NCBI GenBank assembly: GCA_963775875.1
Contig: CAVZKP010000016.1
Span: forward strand, 186,001 to 250,000
Direction of reading: 5' to 3'
Length of the DNA stretch: 64,000 nucleotides
DNA from: AP-15 sp963775875
GTDB lineage: Bacteria > Pseudomonadota > Alphaproteobacteria > ATCC43930 > CGMCC-115725
Position 1 is the first letter of the stretch, and every line of letters begins with the position of its first letter. Shown here one piece after another: positions 45,984 to 55,766 of this stretch. Under the pieces are notes generated by a model, which made no database searches, was not told the DNA's origin, and worked only from the letters and a program-made list of their open reading frames with translations. The position numbers were made by a program, and so were the translations under genes.

Positions 45984-47801
45984 GTGGATATTCCGTCGGA
46001 ACGGCCGGCCGAAGCGGCCGGCAACGAAATCGACCGGCCTTTGCCGAGCGCGCCGTCAAACCGGGTATGGGGCAGCGACGCGATCGCCGCGGCGATCCGC
46101 GAACTCGACATTCCCTATGTCGCGCTCAATCCCGGCTCGAGCTATCGCGGCCTGCACGACAGCCTGGTCAACTACCTCGGCAATTCCCGTCCGCGCATGC
46201 TCCTGTGCCTGCACGAGGAGAGCGCGGTGGCATTGGCGCATGGCTGGGCCAAGGTCACCGGGCGGCCGATGCTGGCGATCGTCCACGCCAATGTCGGGCT
46301 GATGCATGCGACGATGGCGATCTTCAACGCCTGGTGCGACCGGGCGCCGGTGATCGTGCTCGGCGCCACCGGCGCGCTCGACGCGACCCGGCGGCGGCCG
46401 TGGATCGAATGGATCCACACCGCGCGCGACCAGGGCGCCTTGATCCGCAATTTCAGCAAATGGGACGACCAGCCCTCCTCGATCGGCGCGGCGCAGGAGG
46501 CGGTGTTGCGCGCCAACCTGATCGCGCAGACCGCGCCGCGCGGGCCGGTCTACCTAAATTTCGACTTGGCGCTGCAGGAGGACGAAGTCGAAACCGTGCC
46601 GCCGATGCCCGACATCACCCGCTTTGCCCCGCCAGCCTCGCCCGAGCCCGGCGGCGGGTTGATTCGCCAGGCGGCGGAATTGCTCGCCCGCGCCGAGCGG
46701 CCGGTGATCCTGATGGGCCGAGCCTCGCGCGATCCCGAGGCATGGGCTCGGCGGGTGGCGCTCGCCGAGGCGGTGGGCGCGCGGGTCATGACCGACCGCA
46801 AGTCCGGTGCGGTGTTCCCGACCGACCACCCGTTGCATACCGGCGGCCCGGCCGCGGCATCGCCCGACGGGGCCGAACTCGTCACCGGTGCGGATGTGAT
46901 CCTGAGCCTCGACTGGATTGATCTCGCCGGCACATTGAAGACAGCCTGCCGCGGCCGGGCGCCCTCGGCCAAGGTGATCCAGATTTCGGTCGACCAGTAT
47001 GTGCACAATGGCTGGAGCATGGATTACCAGGGCCTGCCCCCGGCCGACATTTATCTGCTGGCCGAGCCCGACGCCGCGGTGCCGCCGCTGCTCGCGGCGC
47101 TCAGGGAATTGCGCCCGAACCCGCCGCGATTGCCGGCGCCGCGCGCCCGACGCTCGCCGCCGCCGCTGTCGGCGCTCGACACCGCCCCGATCATCGAGGT
47201 GCCGCTGCTGGCGACGGCGCTCAAAGAGGTGCTCGGCGAGACCTCGGCGACGATGATCCGGCTGCCGCTCTCCTGGGGCGACCATATGTGGGATTTCCGC
47301 CACCCGCTCGATTTTCTCGGCACCGATGGCGGCGGCGGCATCGGCTCGGGTCCGGGGATGGCGGTGGGCGCGGCGCTGGCGTTGCGCGACGCCGGCAGCG
47401 GCCGGCTGCCGGTTGCAATACTCGGCGACGGCGATTTTCTGATGGGGGTGACGGCTTTGTGGACGGCGGTGCACAACCGCATCCCATTGCTGGTCCTGAT
47501 CGCCAACAACCGCTCGTTCTTCAACGACGAATTGCACCAGGAGCGGGTCGCCCGCGACCGCGGCCGGCCCATTGAAAACCGCTGGATCGGCCAGTCGATC
47601 CGCGAGCCGGACATCGACCTCGCCACCCTGGCGCGCGGCCAGGGCTGCCTCGGCATCGGCCCGGTCGACGACCCGAAAAAGCTGGTCGCGGCGCTGAGCG
47701 AGGCGGTCGCCGCGGTGCGCGCCGGCAAGGTCTGCGTCGTCGATGTCCGCGTCGCCGTCGGCTACGACCCCGGTGGTGCGGCCGGCATCATGCAGCGATA
47801 G
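45984..47801 (+). CDS. Thiamine-diphosphate-dependent enzyme, acetolactate-synthase/decarboxylase family
   Basis: 605 residues from GTG 45984 (GGGAG upstream). Pyrimidine-binding half: 'LDIPYVALNPGSSYRGLHDSLVNYLG', 'LLCLHEESAVALAHGWAKVTGRPML' (catalytic Glu of 'HEESA'). ThDP/Mg motif in the C-terminal half: 'ILGDGDFLMGVTALWTAVHNRIPLLVLIANNRSFFND', the GDG...N signature. The central FAD/transhydrogenase-like domain spans about 215-350. Fits benzoylformate-, oxalyl-CoA- or sulfopyruvate-type decarboxylases as well as carboligases; substrate not assignable. Its end overlaps a PIN-domain remnant on the other strand. Confidence 0.84.
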   Translation: MDIPSERPAEAAGNEIDRPLPSAPSNRVWGSDAIAAAIRELDIPYVALNPGSSYRGLHDSLVNYLGNSRPRMLLCLHEESAVALAHGWAKVTGRPMLAIVHANVGLMHATMAIFNAWCDRAPVIVLGATGALDATRRRPWIEWIHTARDQGALIRNFSKWDDQPSSIGAAQEAVLRANLIAQTAPRGPVYLNFDLALQEDEVETVPPMPDITRFAPPASPEPGGGLIRQAAELLARAERPVILMGRASRDPEAWARRVALAEAVGARVMTDRKSGAVFPTDHPLHTGGPAAASPDGAELVTGADVILSLDWIDLAGTLKTACRGRAPSAKVIQISVDQYVHNGWSMDYQGLPPADIYLLAEPDAAVPPLLAALRELRPNPPRLPAPRARRSPPPLSALDTAPIIEVPLLATALKEVLGETSATMIRLPLSWGDHMWDFRHPLDFLGTDGGGGIGSGPGMAVGAALALRDAGSGRLPVAILGDGDFLMGVTALWTAVHNRIPLLVLIANNRSFFNDELHQERVARDRGRPIENRWIGQSIREPDIDLATLARGQGCLGIGPVDDPKKLVAALSEAVAAVRAGKVCVVDVRVAVGYDPGGAAGIMQR

Positions 47802-47985
47802 CCGGCAGCGCTAGCGGGCGCCGACGCCGAGCCAGCTCCGAATAGGGGGTGAGACGCGGATCGGCGGTGTAGAGGAAGGCCGGCTCGGCGATCGCCTGCG
47901 CGATCAGCACCCGGCCGAACGGGTCGCGGTGGGACAGCGCGAGTTCGGCAACCACAATTTCGGCGCTCGAAATCAGGGCCGGGTC
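47788..47985 (-). pseudogene. PIN-domain (VapC-type toxin) C-terminal remnant
   Basis: The minus strand reads 'ALISSAEIVVAELALSHRDPFGRVLIAQAIAEPAFLYTADPRLTPYSELARRRRPLAL', corresponding to the last about 60 residues of a PIN ribonuclease: 'HRDPFGRVLIAQA' and 'TADPRL' with the conserved third and fourth Asp. The N-terminal half with the first acidic residues is absent; upstream is the enoyl reductase gene, whose stop at 47984 abuts it. No antitoxin is seen. The tail overlaps the ThDP gene end by 14 bp. Non-functional as a nuclease by inference. Confidence 0.6.
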
Positions 47986-48970
47986 ACAGCGGGCCGTTCG
48001 GCAATACCAGCACCTTGCCGTTGCGATGGCCGCGCTGGGCGTGGGCGAGCGCCGGCTTGATGTCGTCGATCGGGTAGAAGGCCTCGATCGGCGCCTTCAG
48101 CACCCCGTCGCGCAGCTTGGCGGCGAGGTCGGCATAGATCGCCCGGATTTGCGCGGTGGTGCGCCGGGCGAGGCCGTCGCTGAGCCCGAAGCCCTTGAGA
48201 CTGACGCCCCGTCCCAGGGCGGCGCGGCTGATCACCAGATCGGCGCCGCTCATCGCGCCGTAGCTGACCACCACCCCGCCCTCGGCGACGCAGTCGGCGA
48301 TGCGCTTGCACGCCTCGCCTGAAACCGCGTCGATGCCGAGCCGGATCGGCGCGCCGCCGACCGCGTCTCGCGCGCGCTCGGCCAGGTCGGGGCCGTCGAC
48401 CAGCACGACATCGGCGCCCAGCGCCTTCAGCCCGGCGGCTACGTCGTCGCGGCGCACGACATTGACCGTGCGCACGCCCTTTGCCTTGGCCAGCACGATC
48501 AGATGCCGGCCGACCGCCGAGTTGGCGACATCCTGGATCACCCAGTCGCCGGGCTTCAGCGCGACATGGTCTTCGAGCAGCAGCAAGGCGGTCGCCGGAT
48601 TGATCCGCAGCATCGCCGCCTGCGCCAGGTCGAGCCCCGCCGGCAGCGGGATCGCGTCGGCAGCGGCGATGCGCCGGCGCTGCACCCAGTTCTCGCGCTG
48701 CATCTGGATGACCAGATCGCCGGGCCGGATGTCGCCGACCCCGGCGCCGACGGCGGCGACCCGGCCGACGCATTCGGCCCCCGGTGTCGCCGGCAATGGC
48801 GGGCGCAGCCGGTAATTGCCGCGGCAGAACGAAATATCCGCAGGGTTGATCGGAAAGGCCAGCACATCGAACACGATCTCGCCCGCTGCGGGGGCGCCGA
48901 CATCCGCCGCCTCGATGCAATGGGCGACCGTTTCCGGTGCGCCATAATCGGTGATCTCGACCTTCTTCAT
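47984..48970 (-). CDS. Zinc-free MDR oxidoreductase, 2-enoyl thioester reductase (MECR) type
   Basis: 328 residues. 'LAFPINPADISFCRGNYRLRPPLPATPGAECVGRVAAVGAGV' with Tyr of 'NYR' as in mitochondrial enoyl reductases, 'LRINPATALLLLEDHVALKPGDWVIQDVANSAVGRHLIVLAKAKGVRTVNVVRRDD' is the NADPH-binding Rossmann region. Zinc-ligand cysteines of alcohol dehydrogenases are absent. Would reduce trans-2-enoyl-CoA/ACP or a quinone using NADPH. The annotated start is ATG 48970. It is divergent from the glycine-cleavage operon. Confidence 0.84.
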   Translation of the reverse strand: MKKVEITDYGAPETVAHCIEAADVGAPAAGEIVFDVLAFPINPADISFCRGNYRLRPPLPATPGAECVGRVAAVGAGVGDIRPGDLVIQMQRENWVQRRRIAAADAIPLPAGLDLAQAAMLRINPATALLLLEDHVALKPGDWVIQDVANSAVGRHLIVLAKAKGVRTVNVVRRDDVAAGLKALGADVVLVDGPDLAERARDAVGGAPIRLGIDAVSGEACKRIADCVAEGGVVVSYGAMSGADLVISRAALGRGVSLKGFGLSDGLARRTTAQIRAIYADLAAKLRDGVLKAPIEAFYPIDDIKPALAHAQRGHRNGKVLVLPNGPL

Positions 48971-49160
48971 CCGAATATTTCCCGGTCCGGCGCGGCAGCG
49001 ATGCGCGGCCGCGAGGGTAACCGCGGCGACACCCGATCGGCAAGTCTGGCCGCTCCGCTACGGCTGTCGCCGATCGCCGGCAGCGAGCTTGGATGCGGCT
49101 CGCAACCGGCTGGCCTTCGCCCGCGGCCGGTGCTACACAGCGGGGGCTGATTGCACGCCC

Positions 49161-49380
49161 GCAGGAGAGGCCGCGCCCCTGGCCCGAACAGGGAAGCGCG
49201 GCGCCGAAGGAGCAACCGCCCCGGAAACTCTCAGGCAAACGGACTGCGGGCGGAAGGGCGCTCTGGAAAGCAGCGGATGGGTGTCGCAGCCGATCCGCTC
49301 ACCGAAGGAGTAAGCCCGTCCCCCGCCCGGACAGGGCGAGAGCCGGGTGAATCTCTCAGGGTCCACGACAGAGGGGGCAT
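49161..49380 (+). promoter_or_regulatory. Tandem glycine riboswitch (gcvT element)
   Basis: Two aptamers in series. First: 'caggagagg' at 49162-49170, 'gccgaaggagcaa' at 49203-49215, 'ctctcaggcaaa' at 49228-49239. Second: 'caccgaaggagtaa' at 49300-49313 and 'ctctcagg' at 49353-49360, closing with 'gacagagg' at about 49367-49374. These are the core sequences of the glycine aptamer in conserved order. The switch lies directly before gcvT and normally turns the operon on when glycine is high. The remaining gap 48971-49160 shows nothing further. Confidence 0.95.
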
Positions 49381-49419
49381 AGGGGACGCAACCCGCGTCC
49401 GCTTTGCCGGAGGTCGTGG

Positions 49420-50559
49420 GTGCCCGCTGACAATGTAACGCCGCTCAAGCGCACACCGCTCTACCCGCTGCACCAGGCGCTCGGCGCCCGCATGGTGCCG
49501 TTCGCCGGCTACGAGATGCCGGTGCAATATCCCGCGGGCATCCTGGCCGAGCATCTGCACACCCGCGCCCAGGCCGGGCTGTTCGACGTCTCGCATATGG
49601 GCCAGCTGCGCCTCGCCGGCCCCGACCCGGCCGCGGCGCTCGAAGCGCTGGTCCCCGGCGACCTCCGGGCGCTGGGTCCGATGCGGATGCGCTACACATT
49701 GCTGCTCAACGATTCGGGCGGCATCCTCGATGATCTGATGGCGACCCGGCTGACGGCGACCCGGCTGGGCAGCGAATTTTTCGTCGTCGTCAACGCCGAC
49801 CGCAAGGCGGCCGATCTCGCCCATCTGCGCGACCATCTCGGCGGGGGCGCCACGATCGACCTGCTTGACGATCGGGCATTGCTGGCCCTGCAGGGGCCGG
49901 CCGCCGCCGCCGCGTTGGCGCGCCTCGGCGACGGCATCGCCCAGCTGCCGTTCATGAGTGCGGCCGAGATCGTGCTGGACGGGTGCGCGTGCCTGGTCAC
50001 CCGCTCCGGCTACACCGGCGAGGACGGGTTTGAGATCTCGTTGCCGGCGGCCGACGCCTCGGCCCTGGCCGAGCGGCTGCTCGCCGAGCCGGAAGTGATG
50101 CCGGTCGGTCTCGGCGCCCGCGATTCGCTGCGTCTCGAAGCCGGCCTCTGCCTTTACGGCCACGACATCGACGCGACCACGACCCCGGTCGAGGCCGATC
50201 TCGCCTGGACCATCGGCAAGCGGCGGCGCGAGGAAGGCGGTTTTCCGGGCGCCTCGATCATCCTGCGCCAGCTCGCCCAAGGCCCGCCGCGCAAGCGGGT
50301 CGGCATCCGCCCCGACGGCCGCGCCCCGGCGCGCGAGGCCACCCCGGTCGTCGACGCCGCCGGTCACGACATCGGCAAGGTCACCAGCGGCGGGTTTGGC
50401 CCCTCGCTCAACGCTCCGATCGCGATGGGTTATCTCGACGCGGCCCATGCCGCCGCCGGCGCCCCGCTGTCGCTACTGGTGCGCGGCACGGCGCGGCCGG
50501 CCCGCGTCGCGCCGCTGCCTTTTGTCCCGCACCATTACCACCGCCCCGACCCGCGCTGA
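49420..50559 (+). CDS. gcvT: Glycine cleavage system T protein (aminomethyltransferase)
   Basis: 379 residues from GTG 49420, supported by GGAGG at 49409-49413. 'TPLYPLHQALGARMVPFAGYEMPVQYPAGILAEHLHTR' is the family start; 'GLFDVSHMGQLRL', 'MRMRYTLLLNDSGGILDDLM', 'RSGYTGEDGFEISLP' and 'GLGARDSLRLEAGLCLYGHDID' bind tetrahydrofolate and the lipoyl-aminomethyl group. Asp of 'FDVSHMG' region is catalytic. It releases ammonia and forms 5,10-methylene-THF. First gene of gcvT-gcvH-gcvPA-gcvPB. Confidence 0.97.
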   Translation: MPADNVTPLKRTPLYPLHQALGARMVPFAGYEMPVQYPAGILAEHLHTRAQAGLFDVSHMGQLRLAGPDPAAALEALVPGDLRALGPMRMRYTLLLNDSGGILDDLMATRLTATRLGSEFFVVVNADRKAADLAHLRDHLGGGATIDLLDDRALLALQGPAAAAALARLGDGIAQLPFMSAAEIVLDGCACLVTRSGYTGEDGFEISLPAADASALAERLLAEPEVMPVGLGARDSLRLEAGLCLYGHDIDATTTPVEADLAWTIGKRRREEGGFPGASIILRQLAQGPPRKRVGIRPDGRAPAREATPVVDAAGHDIGKVTSGGFGPSLNAPIAMGYLDAAHAAAGAPLSLLVRGTARPARVAPLPFVPHHYHRPDPR

Positions 50560-50571
50560 AGGAAGATCGCC

Positions 50572-50949
50572 ATGACCGCGCTTCGCTTTACCAAGGATCA
50601 TGAATGGGTTCGGCTCGACGGCGACCTCGCCGTGATCGGCATCACCGACTACGCCCAGTCGCAGCTCGGCGATGTCGTCTATGTCGAATTGCCGGAAATC
50701 GGCGATCGGGTCGAGCAGGGCAAGGAGGCGGCGGTCGTCGAATTGGTCAAGGCGGCGAGCGAAGTCTACGCCCCGGTCTCGGGCGAGGTCGCCGAAGTGA
50801 ACGAGCTGCTGGCCGCCGACCCGGCCAAGGTCAATGCCGACCCGATGGGCGAGGGCTGGTTTCTCAAGCTGCGCCTCGACGACCCCGGGCAATTCGACGG
50901 GCTGCTGGACGAGGCCGCCTATCAGCGCTTTGTCGAGGAGCAGCATTAG
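50572..50949 (+). CDS. gcvH: Glycine cleavage system H protein
   Basis: 125 residues, normal length. Lipoylation site Lys60 in 'AAVVELVKAASEVYAPVSGEV'; the usual Ser before Val-Lys is Leu here. 'RFTKDHEWVRLDGDLAVIGITDYAQSQLGDVVYVELPEIG' is the conserved start. H protein shuttles the aminomethyl group between P and T. 12 bp after gcvT; gcvPA starts directly behind its stop. Confidence 0.97.
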   Translation: MTALRFTKDHEWVRLDGDLAVIGITDYAQSQLGDVVYVELPEIGDRVEQGKEAAVVELVKAASEVYAPVSGEVAEVNELLAADPAKVNADPMGEGWFLKLRLDDPGQFDGLLDEAAYQRFVEEQH

Positions 50950-52297
50950 ATGCGCTACCTGCCGCTGACCCCGCCCGACCGCGGCGAGATGCTGGCCCGG
51001 ATCGGCGTCCAGTCGATCGATGCGCTGTTCGCCGAGGTGCCCGCGGCCGCGCGGCTCGACGGTCTGGTCGACCTGCCGCGGGCGATGGGCGAGATCGAGG
51101 TCGAGCGGGCGATCTCGCACCTGGCGGCGCGCAACATGGCGGCCGGTTCGGCGCCGTTTTTCGTCGGCGGCGGGGCCTATCGCCACCATGTTCCGGCCGC
51201 GGTCGACCACCTGATCCAGCGCGGCGAGTTCCTGACCTCCTACACCCCCTACCAGCCCGAATTGTCGCAGGGCACCCTGCAATATCTGTTCGAATTTCAG
51301 ACCCAGGTGGCATTGCTGACCGGCATGGAGGTGGCCAACGCCTCGCTCTATGACGGGGCCACCGCCTGCGCCGAGGCGGTGATGATGGCCAACCGCCTGA
51401 CCGGCCGAAAACGGGCGGTGCTGTCGGGCGGGCTGCATCCGCATTACCGCGAGGTATGCCAAACCTACGCCCGCTTTGTCGGCTTCGACCTCGCGGCGCA
51501 GCAGCCCGCTCCCGGCGAAGCCGAAGATTTGGCGCGGCTTCTCGACGCCGGCACGTCGTGCGTCGTCGTGCAGAACCCCGATTTCTGGGGCGAACTGCGC
51601 GACTGGGCGGCCTTGGCGCGCCGCTGTCACGACGCAGGGCGCGCTGCTGGTGGTCGTGGTCAACGAGATCGTGTCCCTGGGCGCCGTAAGGCCCCCCGGC
51701 GCGATGGGCGCCGACATCGTCGCGGCCGAAGGCCAGTCGCTCGGCAACGCGCTCAGTTTCGGCGGCCCTTATCTCGGCCTGCTCGCCAGCCATGACAAAT
51801 TCGTGCGCCAGATGCCGGGTCGCCTGGTCGGCCAGACCGTCGATGTCGATGGAAGGCGTGGCTGGGTGCTGACCCTGTCGACGCGTGAGCAGCATATCCG
51901 GCGCGAGCGGGCGACCAGCAACATCTGCACCAATTCCGGCCTGTGCGCGCTCGCCTTTACCATCCATCTGGCGCTGCTCGGCGAAGCGGGGCTGACCCGG
52001 CTCGCCCGCCTCAACCACGCGGCGGCGGCGCGTCTGGCCGATCGGGTCGAGCAGGTGCCGGGCGTCGCCGTCGTCAACCGGGCCTTCTTCAACGAATTCG
52101 CGCTGCGCCTGCCATGCCCGGCGGCGGCAATCGTCGAGGCGCTCGCCGAACGGGGCATTCTCGCCGGGATTCCGGTCAGCCGGCTCTACCCGGAGCGGCC
52201 CGAACTCGCGGATCTGCTGTTGCTGGCGGCGACCGAGACCACGACCGATCAAGACATCGACCGGTTGGCGCAGGCGATGGCGGAGGCGCTGTCGTGA
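50950..52297 (+). CDS. gcvPA: Glycine dehydrogenase (decarboxylating) subunit 1, GcvPA (frame break)
   Basis: 'MRYLPLTPPDRGEMLARIGVQSIDALFAEVP' and 'FFVGGGAYRHHVPAAVDHLIQRGEFLTSYTPYQPELSQGTLQYLFEFQTQVALLTGMEVANASLYDGATA' are the GcvPA N-terminal region. After 'RRCHDAG' (near 51643) an extra G (GGG for GG) shifts the frame +1; the next frame gives 'ALLVVVVNEIVSLGAVRPPGAMGADIVAAEGQSLGNALSFGGPYLG' and 'RLVGQTVDVDGRRGWVLTLSTREQHIRRERATSNICTN'. Corrected length 448. Together with GcvPB forms the heterotetrameric PLP enzyme that decarboxylates glycine. Confidence 0.93.
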
Positions 52298-53893
52298 ACG
52301 ATTGGAGCCGGGCGGCGAGCGTCCATCCGACCGAGAACCCATCGGCCCCGGCCGCGACCTTCAGCGGCAATCGCGGGCTGCAGATCGAAGAAGCGGCTGA
52401 TCTTCGAGCAGGATTCGCCAGGGCATTGCGGCGTCGATCTGCCCGAGCCGGCGCCGTTCCGCGCCCGCCTCGGCGGGCTCGAACGGCAGGCGCCGATCGG
52501 CCTGCCGGGGCTCAGCGAGCCGCAGGTCGTGCGCCACTTCACCCGCCTGTCGCAAAAGAACTATGCGATCGACAGCGGGCTCTACCCGCTCGGCTCGTGC
52601 ACGATGAAGCACAATCCGCGGCTCAACGAAAAGCTGGCGCGGTTGCCGGGCCTCGCCGACATCCACCCGTTGCAGCCGCTTTCGACCGTGCCCGGCATGC
52701 TCGAACTGATCGACACCCTGGCCCACTGGCTCAAGACCTTGACCGGGATGCCGGCGGTGGCCTTGTCGCCCGGAGCCGGCGCGCATGGCGAATTGTGCGG
52801 GATGATGACGATCCGCGCCGCGCTCGAAGCCCGCGGCGATCCGCGCCGGCGGGTGCTGGTGCCGGAATCGGCGCATGGCACCAACCCGGCGACCGCCGCC
52901 GCCTGCGGCTATCTGGTCGATCCGATCCCGGCCAATGCCCGCGGCCGGGTCGACCGCGCCGCGCTCGAAGCAAAGCTCGGCCCCGATGTCGCGGCCTTGA
53001 TGCTGACCAATCCCAACACCTGCGGGCTGTTCGAGGACGAGATCGTCGAGATCGCCGCCGCGGTGCATCGCGCCGGCGCCTTTTTCTACTGCGACGGGGC
53101 CAATTTCAACGCCATCGTCGGGCGGGTGCGCCCGTCCGATCTCGGCATCGACTGCATGCATCTCAATCTGCACAAGACCTTCTCGACCCCGCATGGCGGC
53201 GGCGGACCGGGCAGCGGCCCGGTGGCATTGGCCGCGAGCCTGGCGCCCCATGCGCCCCTGCCGTGGCTGGTGCATGGCCAGCACGGGCTCGAACTGGTCG
53301 AGCACCGGAGCGGCCCGGCCGGGCAGGCGATCGGCCGGCTCAAGGGGTTTCACGGCCAGATCGGCATGTTCGTGAGGGCGCTCGCCTACATGATGAGCCA
53401 CGGCGCCGACGGCCTGCGCCAGGTCGCCGAGGACGCGGTGCTCAACGCCAACTATCTGCGCGCGCTGCTCGAAACCGATCTCAGCCTGTCGTTCCCCGGC
53501 CCCTGCATGCACGAGGTGCTGTTCGACGACCGCTTTCTGAAGGACACCGGCGTCACCACCCTCGACTTCGCCAAGGCGCTGATCGACGAGGGCTGGCATC
53601 CGATGACGATGTATTTCCCGCTGGTGGTGCACGGCGCCTTGCTGATCGAGCCGACCGAGACCGAAAGCAAGGCTGCGCTCGACCAGTTCGCCGCGGTGGT
53701 AAAATCGCTGGCCGCCGCCGCCCGGTCGGGCGACGCGGCCCGCTTTCATGCCGCCCCGATTCTGACCCCGCGCCGCCGCCTCGATGAAACCGCCGCCGCC
53801 CGCAAGCCGATCCTGCGCTGGCGCCCAATCCCGCCCCAGCGCCCAGCCCCGCCCCAGCGCCCAGCCCCGCCCCAGCATGAAGCGGCGGAGTAG
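52294..53893 (+). CDS. gcvPB: Glycine dehydrogenase (decarboxylating) subunit 2, GcvPB (frame break, C-terminal repeat tail)
   Basis: Starts at GTG 52294, overlapping the gcvPA stop. After 'ATFSGNRGLQIEEA' an extra G near 52397 shifts the frame +1 to 'LIFEQDSPGHCGVDLPEPAPFRARLGGLERQAPIG'. Downstream 'FTRLSQKNYAIDSGLYPLGSCTMKHNPRLNEK', 'GANFNAIVGRVRPSDLG' and the PLP lysine region 'DCMHLNLHKTFSTPHGGGGPGSGPV' are intact. The C-terminus after about residue 490 is a Pro-rich tail made by three 18-bp repeats, unusual for the family. Corrected length 532. Confidence 0.93.
53822..53875 (+). repeat. Three tandem 18-bp repeats in the 3' end of gcvPB
   Basis: Units at 53822-53839 (two mismatches), 53840-53857 and 53858-53875, each about cgcccagccccgccccag, in frame and encoding repeated R-P-x-P-P-Q. 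A variable-number repeat that lengthens the C-terminal tail without breaking the frame. Confidence 0.9.
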
Positions 53894-54156
53894 CATCGGG
53901 ATCAAACACCAGCCGAGCGCGCCGCCTACCCGCCTCAGGATCGGATCACCGCCCGGTCCGACAGACATCGCCATCCGCCGCCAACGATATGCGCATTCCC
54001 CGATGGGGGTCGTAGTGCAAGGTTCGGCGGCGCCCACCCGATGGTCGGTTCGCGACCCGTCGGCCGCTCCTCGTTTTCGCTCGTTTGCCAGCCGTTCATC
54101 GAATTAATGTGCAATCGAGCGTGGACGCTAGTGACCGGCGCCCGAGGAGCCATCCC

Positions 54157-55753
54157 ATGGAGCCATCGCTTCTCGCCAAACCCTCGCGCCGGGCGGTGCT
54201 GTCGGCGGCCACGGCCGGCGCGCTGGTGCCGCGCACCGTTCTCGCCCAGCAAAACCCGGCGCGCGGCGCCGGTCGCGGTGCCCCGGCAGAAGGTCGAAGA
54301 CGCGCTGCCAAAGCTGCAGCAACTCGCCGAGGACGCCAGGCGGCGCACCGGCATTCCCGGGCTGGCGATCGCCGTCGTCTACAAGGACGAAATCATCTAC
54401 CTCGAAGGCCTCGGGGTGCGCGAGGCGGGCAAGCCCGAAGCGGTCGATCCCGACACGGTCTTCCAGCTGGCTTCGCTGTCGAAGCCGATCGCCGCGACGG
54501 TGGTGGCGGCGCTGGTCGGCGACGGCGTGGTCGCCTGGGACGACCCGATCATCCGCCATGATCCGGGGTTCGAGATGTACGATCCGTGGGTGACGCGCCA
54601 GGTCACCCTGCGCGACATGTTCGCCCAGCGGAGCGGGTTGCCCGACCATGCCGGCGACCTGTTGGAGGACATCGGCTACGATCGCGCCGAAATCCTCTAT
54701 CGCCTGCGCTACCAGAAACCCGGCAGCAGTTTCCGCTCACACTATGCCTACACCAATTTCGGCCTGACCGAGGCCGCGGTCGCGGCCGCCATGGCCAGCG
54801 GCAAATCGTGGGAGGATGTCTCGGCCGAACTGCTCTACCAGCCTTTGGGCATGAAGCACACCAGCTCGCGCTTTGCCGATTTCGCCACCTCGGCAAACCG
54901 GGGGCGCGGCCATGTGCAGGTCGCTGGCCAATGGGTCGCCAAATACGCCCGCAATGCCGACGCCCAATCCCCGGCCGGCGGGGCCAGCTCTTCGGCCCGG
55001 GACATGGCGATGTGGCTGCGGCTGCAACTGGCCGGGGGCAGGTTCCGCGGCAAGCAGATCATCGCCGCCGCGGCGCTCGACGAGACCCATCGCCCGCAGA
55101 TCGTGCGCACGCCGCCGAAGAACCCGGCGATCGACCATGCCGGTTTCTACGGGCTCGGCTGGAACATCGACTACGATGCCGGGGGCCTCGTCCATTGGAG
55201 CCATTCGGGCGGGTTCGACCTCGGCGCCGCGACCTGCGTCTCGGTGCTGCCGGCGCAGCAGCTCGGCATCGTCGCGCTGACCAATGCCCAGCCGATCGGC
55301 GTGCCGGAGGCGCTCAGCCGCAGCTTTTTCGATCTGGTCCTGACCGGCAAGGTCGAGCAGGACTGGCTGACGCTTTACGGTCAGCTGATGGCGGCGGCGA
55401 TCGCGCCCACTTACGGCACCGCCATCGACTATGCGAAGGCCCCGCCGCAGCCATCGCCGGCATTGCCCGCCGCCGCCTATGCCGGTTCCTACCAAAACGC
55501 TCTCTACGGTCCGATCGAGATCGCCGCGAGCGATCAGGGGCTGGCATTGAAGCTCGGTCCGGCCCAGCAGCCTTTCCCGATGCAGCATTTCGACCGCGAC
55601 GTATTCACCTATCAGCCGACCGGCGAGAACGCCGCCGGTCCGAGCGCCGTCACCTTCACCATCGCCGCCGATCAACAAGCGGCGGCGGTAACCATCGAAA
55701 ATCTCGACATCGATGGCCAGGGCAGGTTCGTCCGGGCGCCCGCAGGCAAGTGA
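54157..55753 (+). CDS. Tat-exported serine hydrolase, beta-lactamase class C / penicillin-binding type (frame break)
   Basis: ATG 54157 opens a twin-arginine signal ('SRRAVLSAATAGALVPRTVLAQ'). Near 54266 a +1 base shifts the frame to 'APVAVPRQKVEDALPKLQQLAED', after which the hydrolase reads 'TGIPGLAIAVVYKDEIIYLEGLGVREAG', SxxK in 'FQLASLSKPIAATVV', YxN in 'HYAYTNFGLTEAAVAAAM' and HxG in 'VHWSHSGGFDLGAAT'. A C-terminal DUF3471-like beta domain follows (about 430-530). Corrected length 531. Probable D-aminopeptidase or esterase in the periplasm; not shown to be a beta-lactamase. Confidence 0.83.
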
Positions 55754-55766
55754 ACCCGCGGATGGT

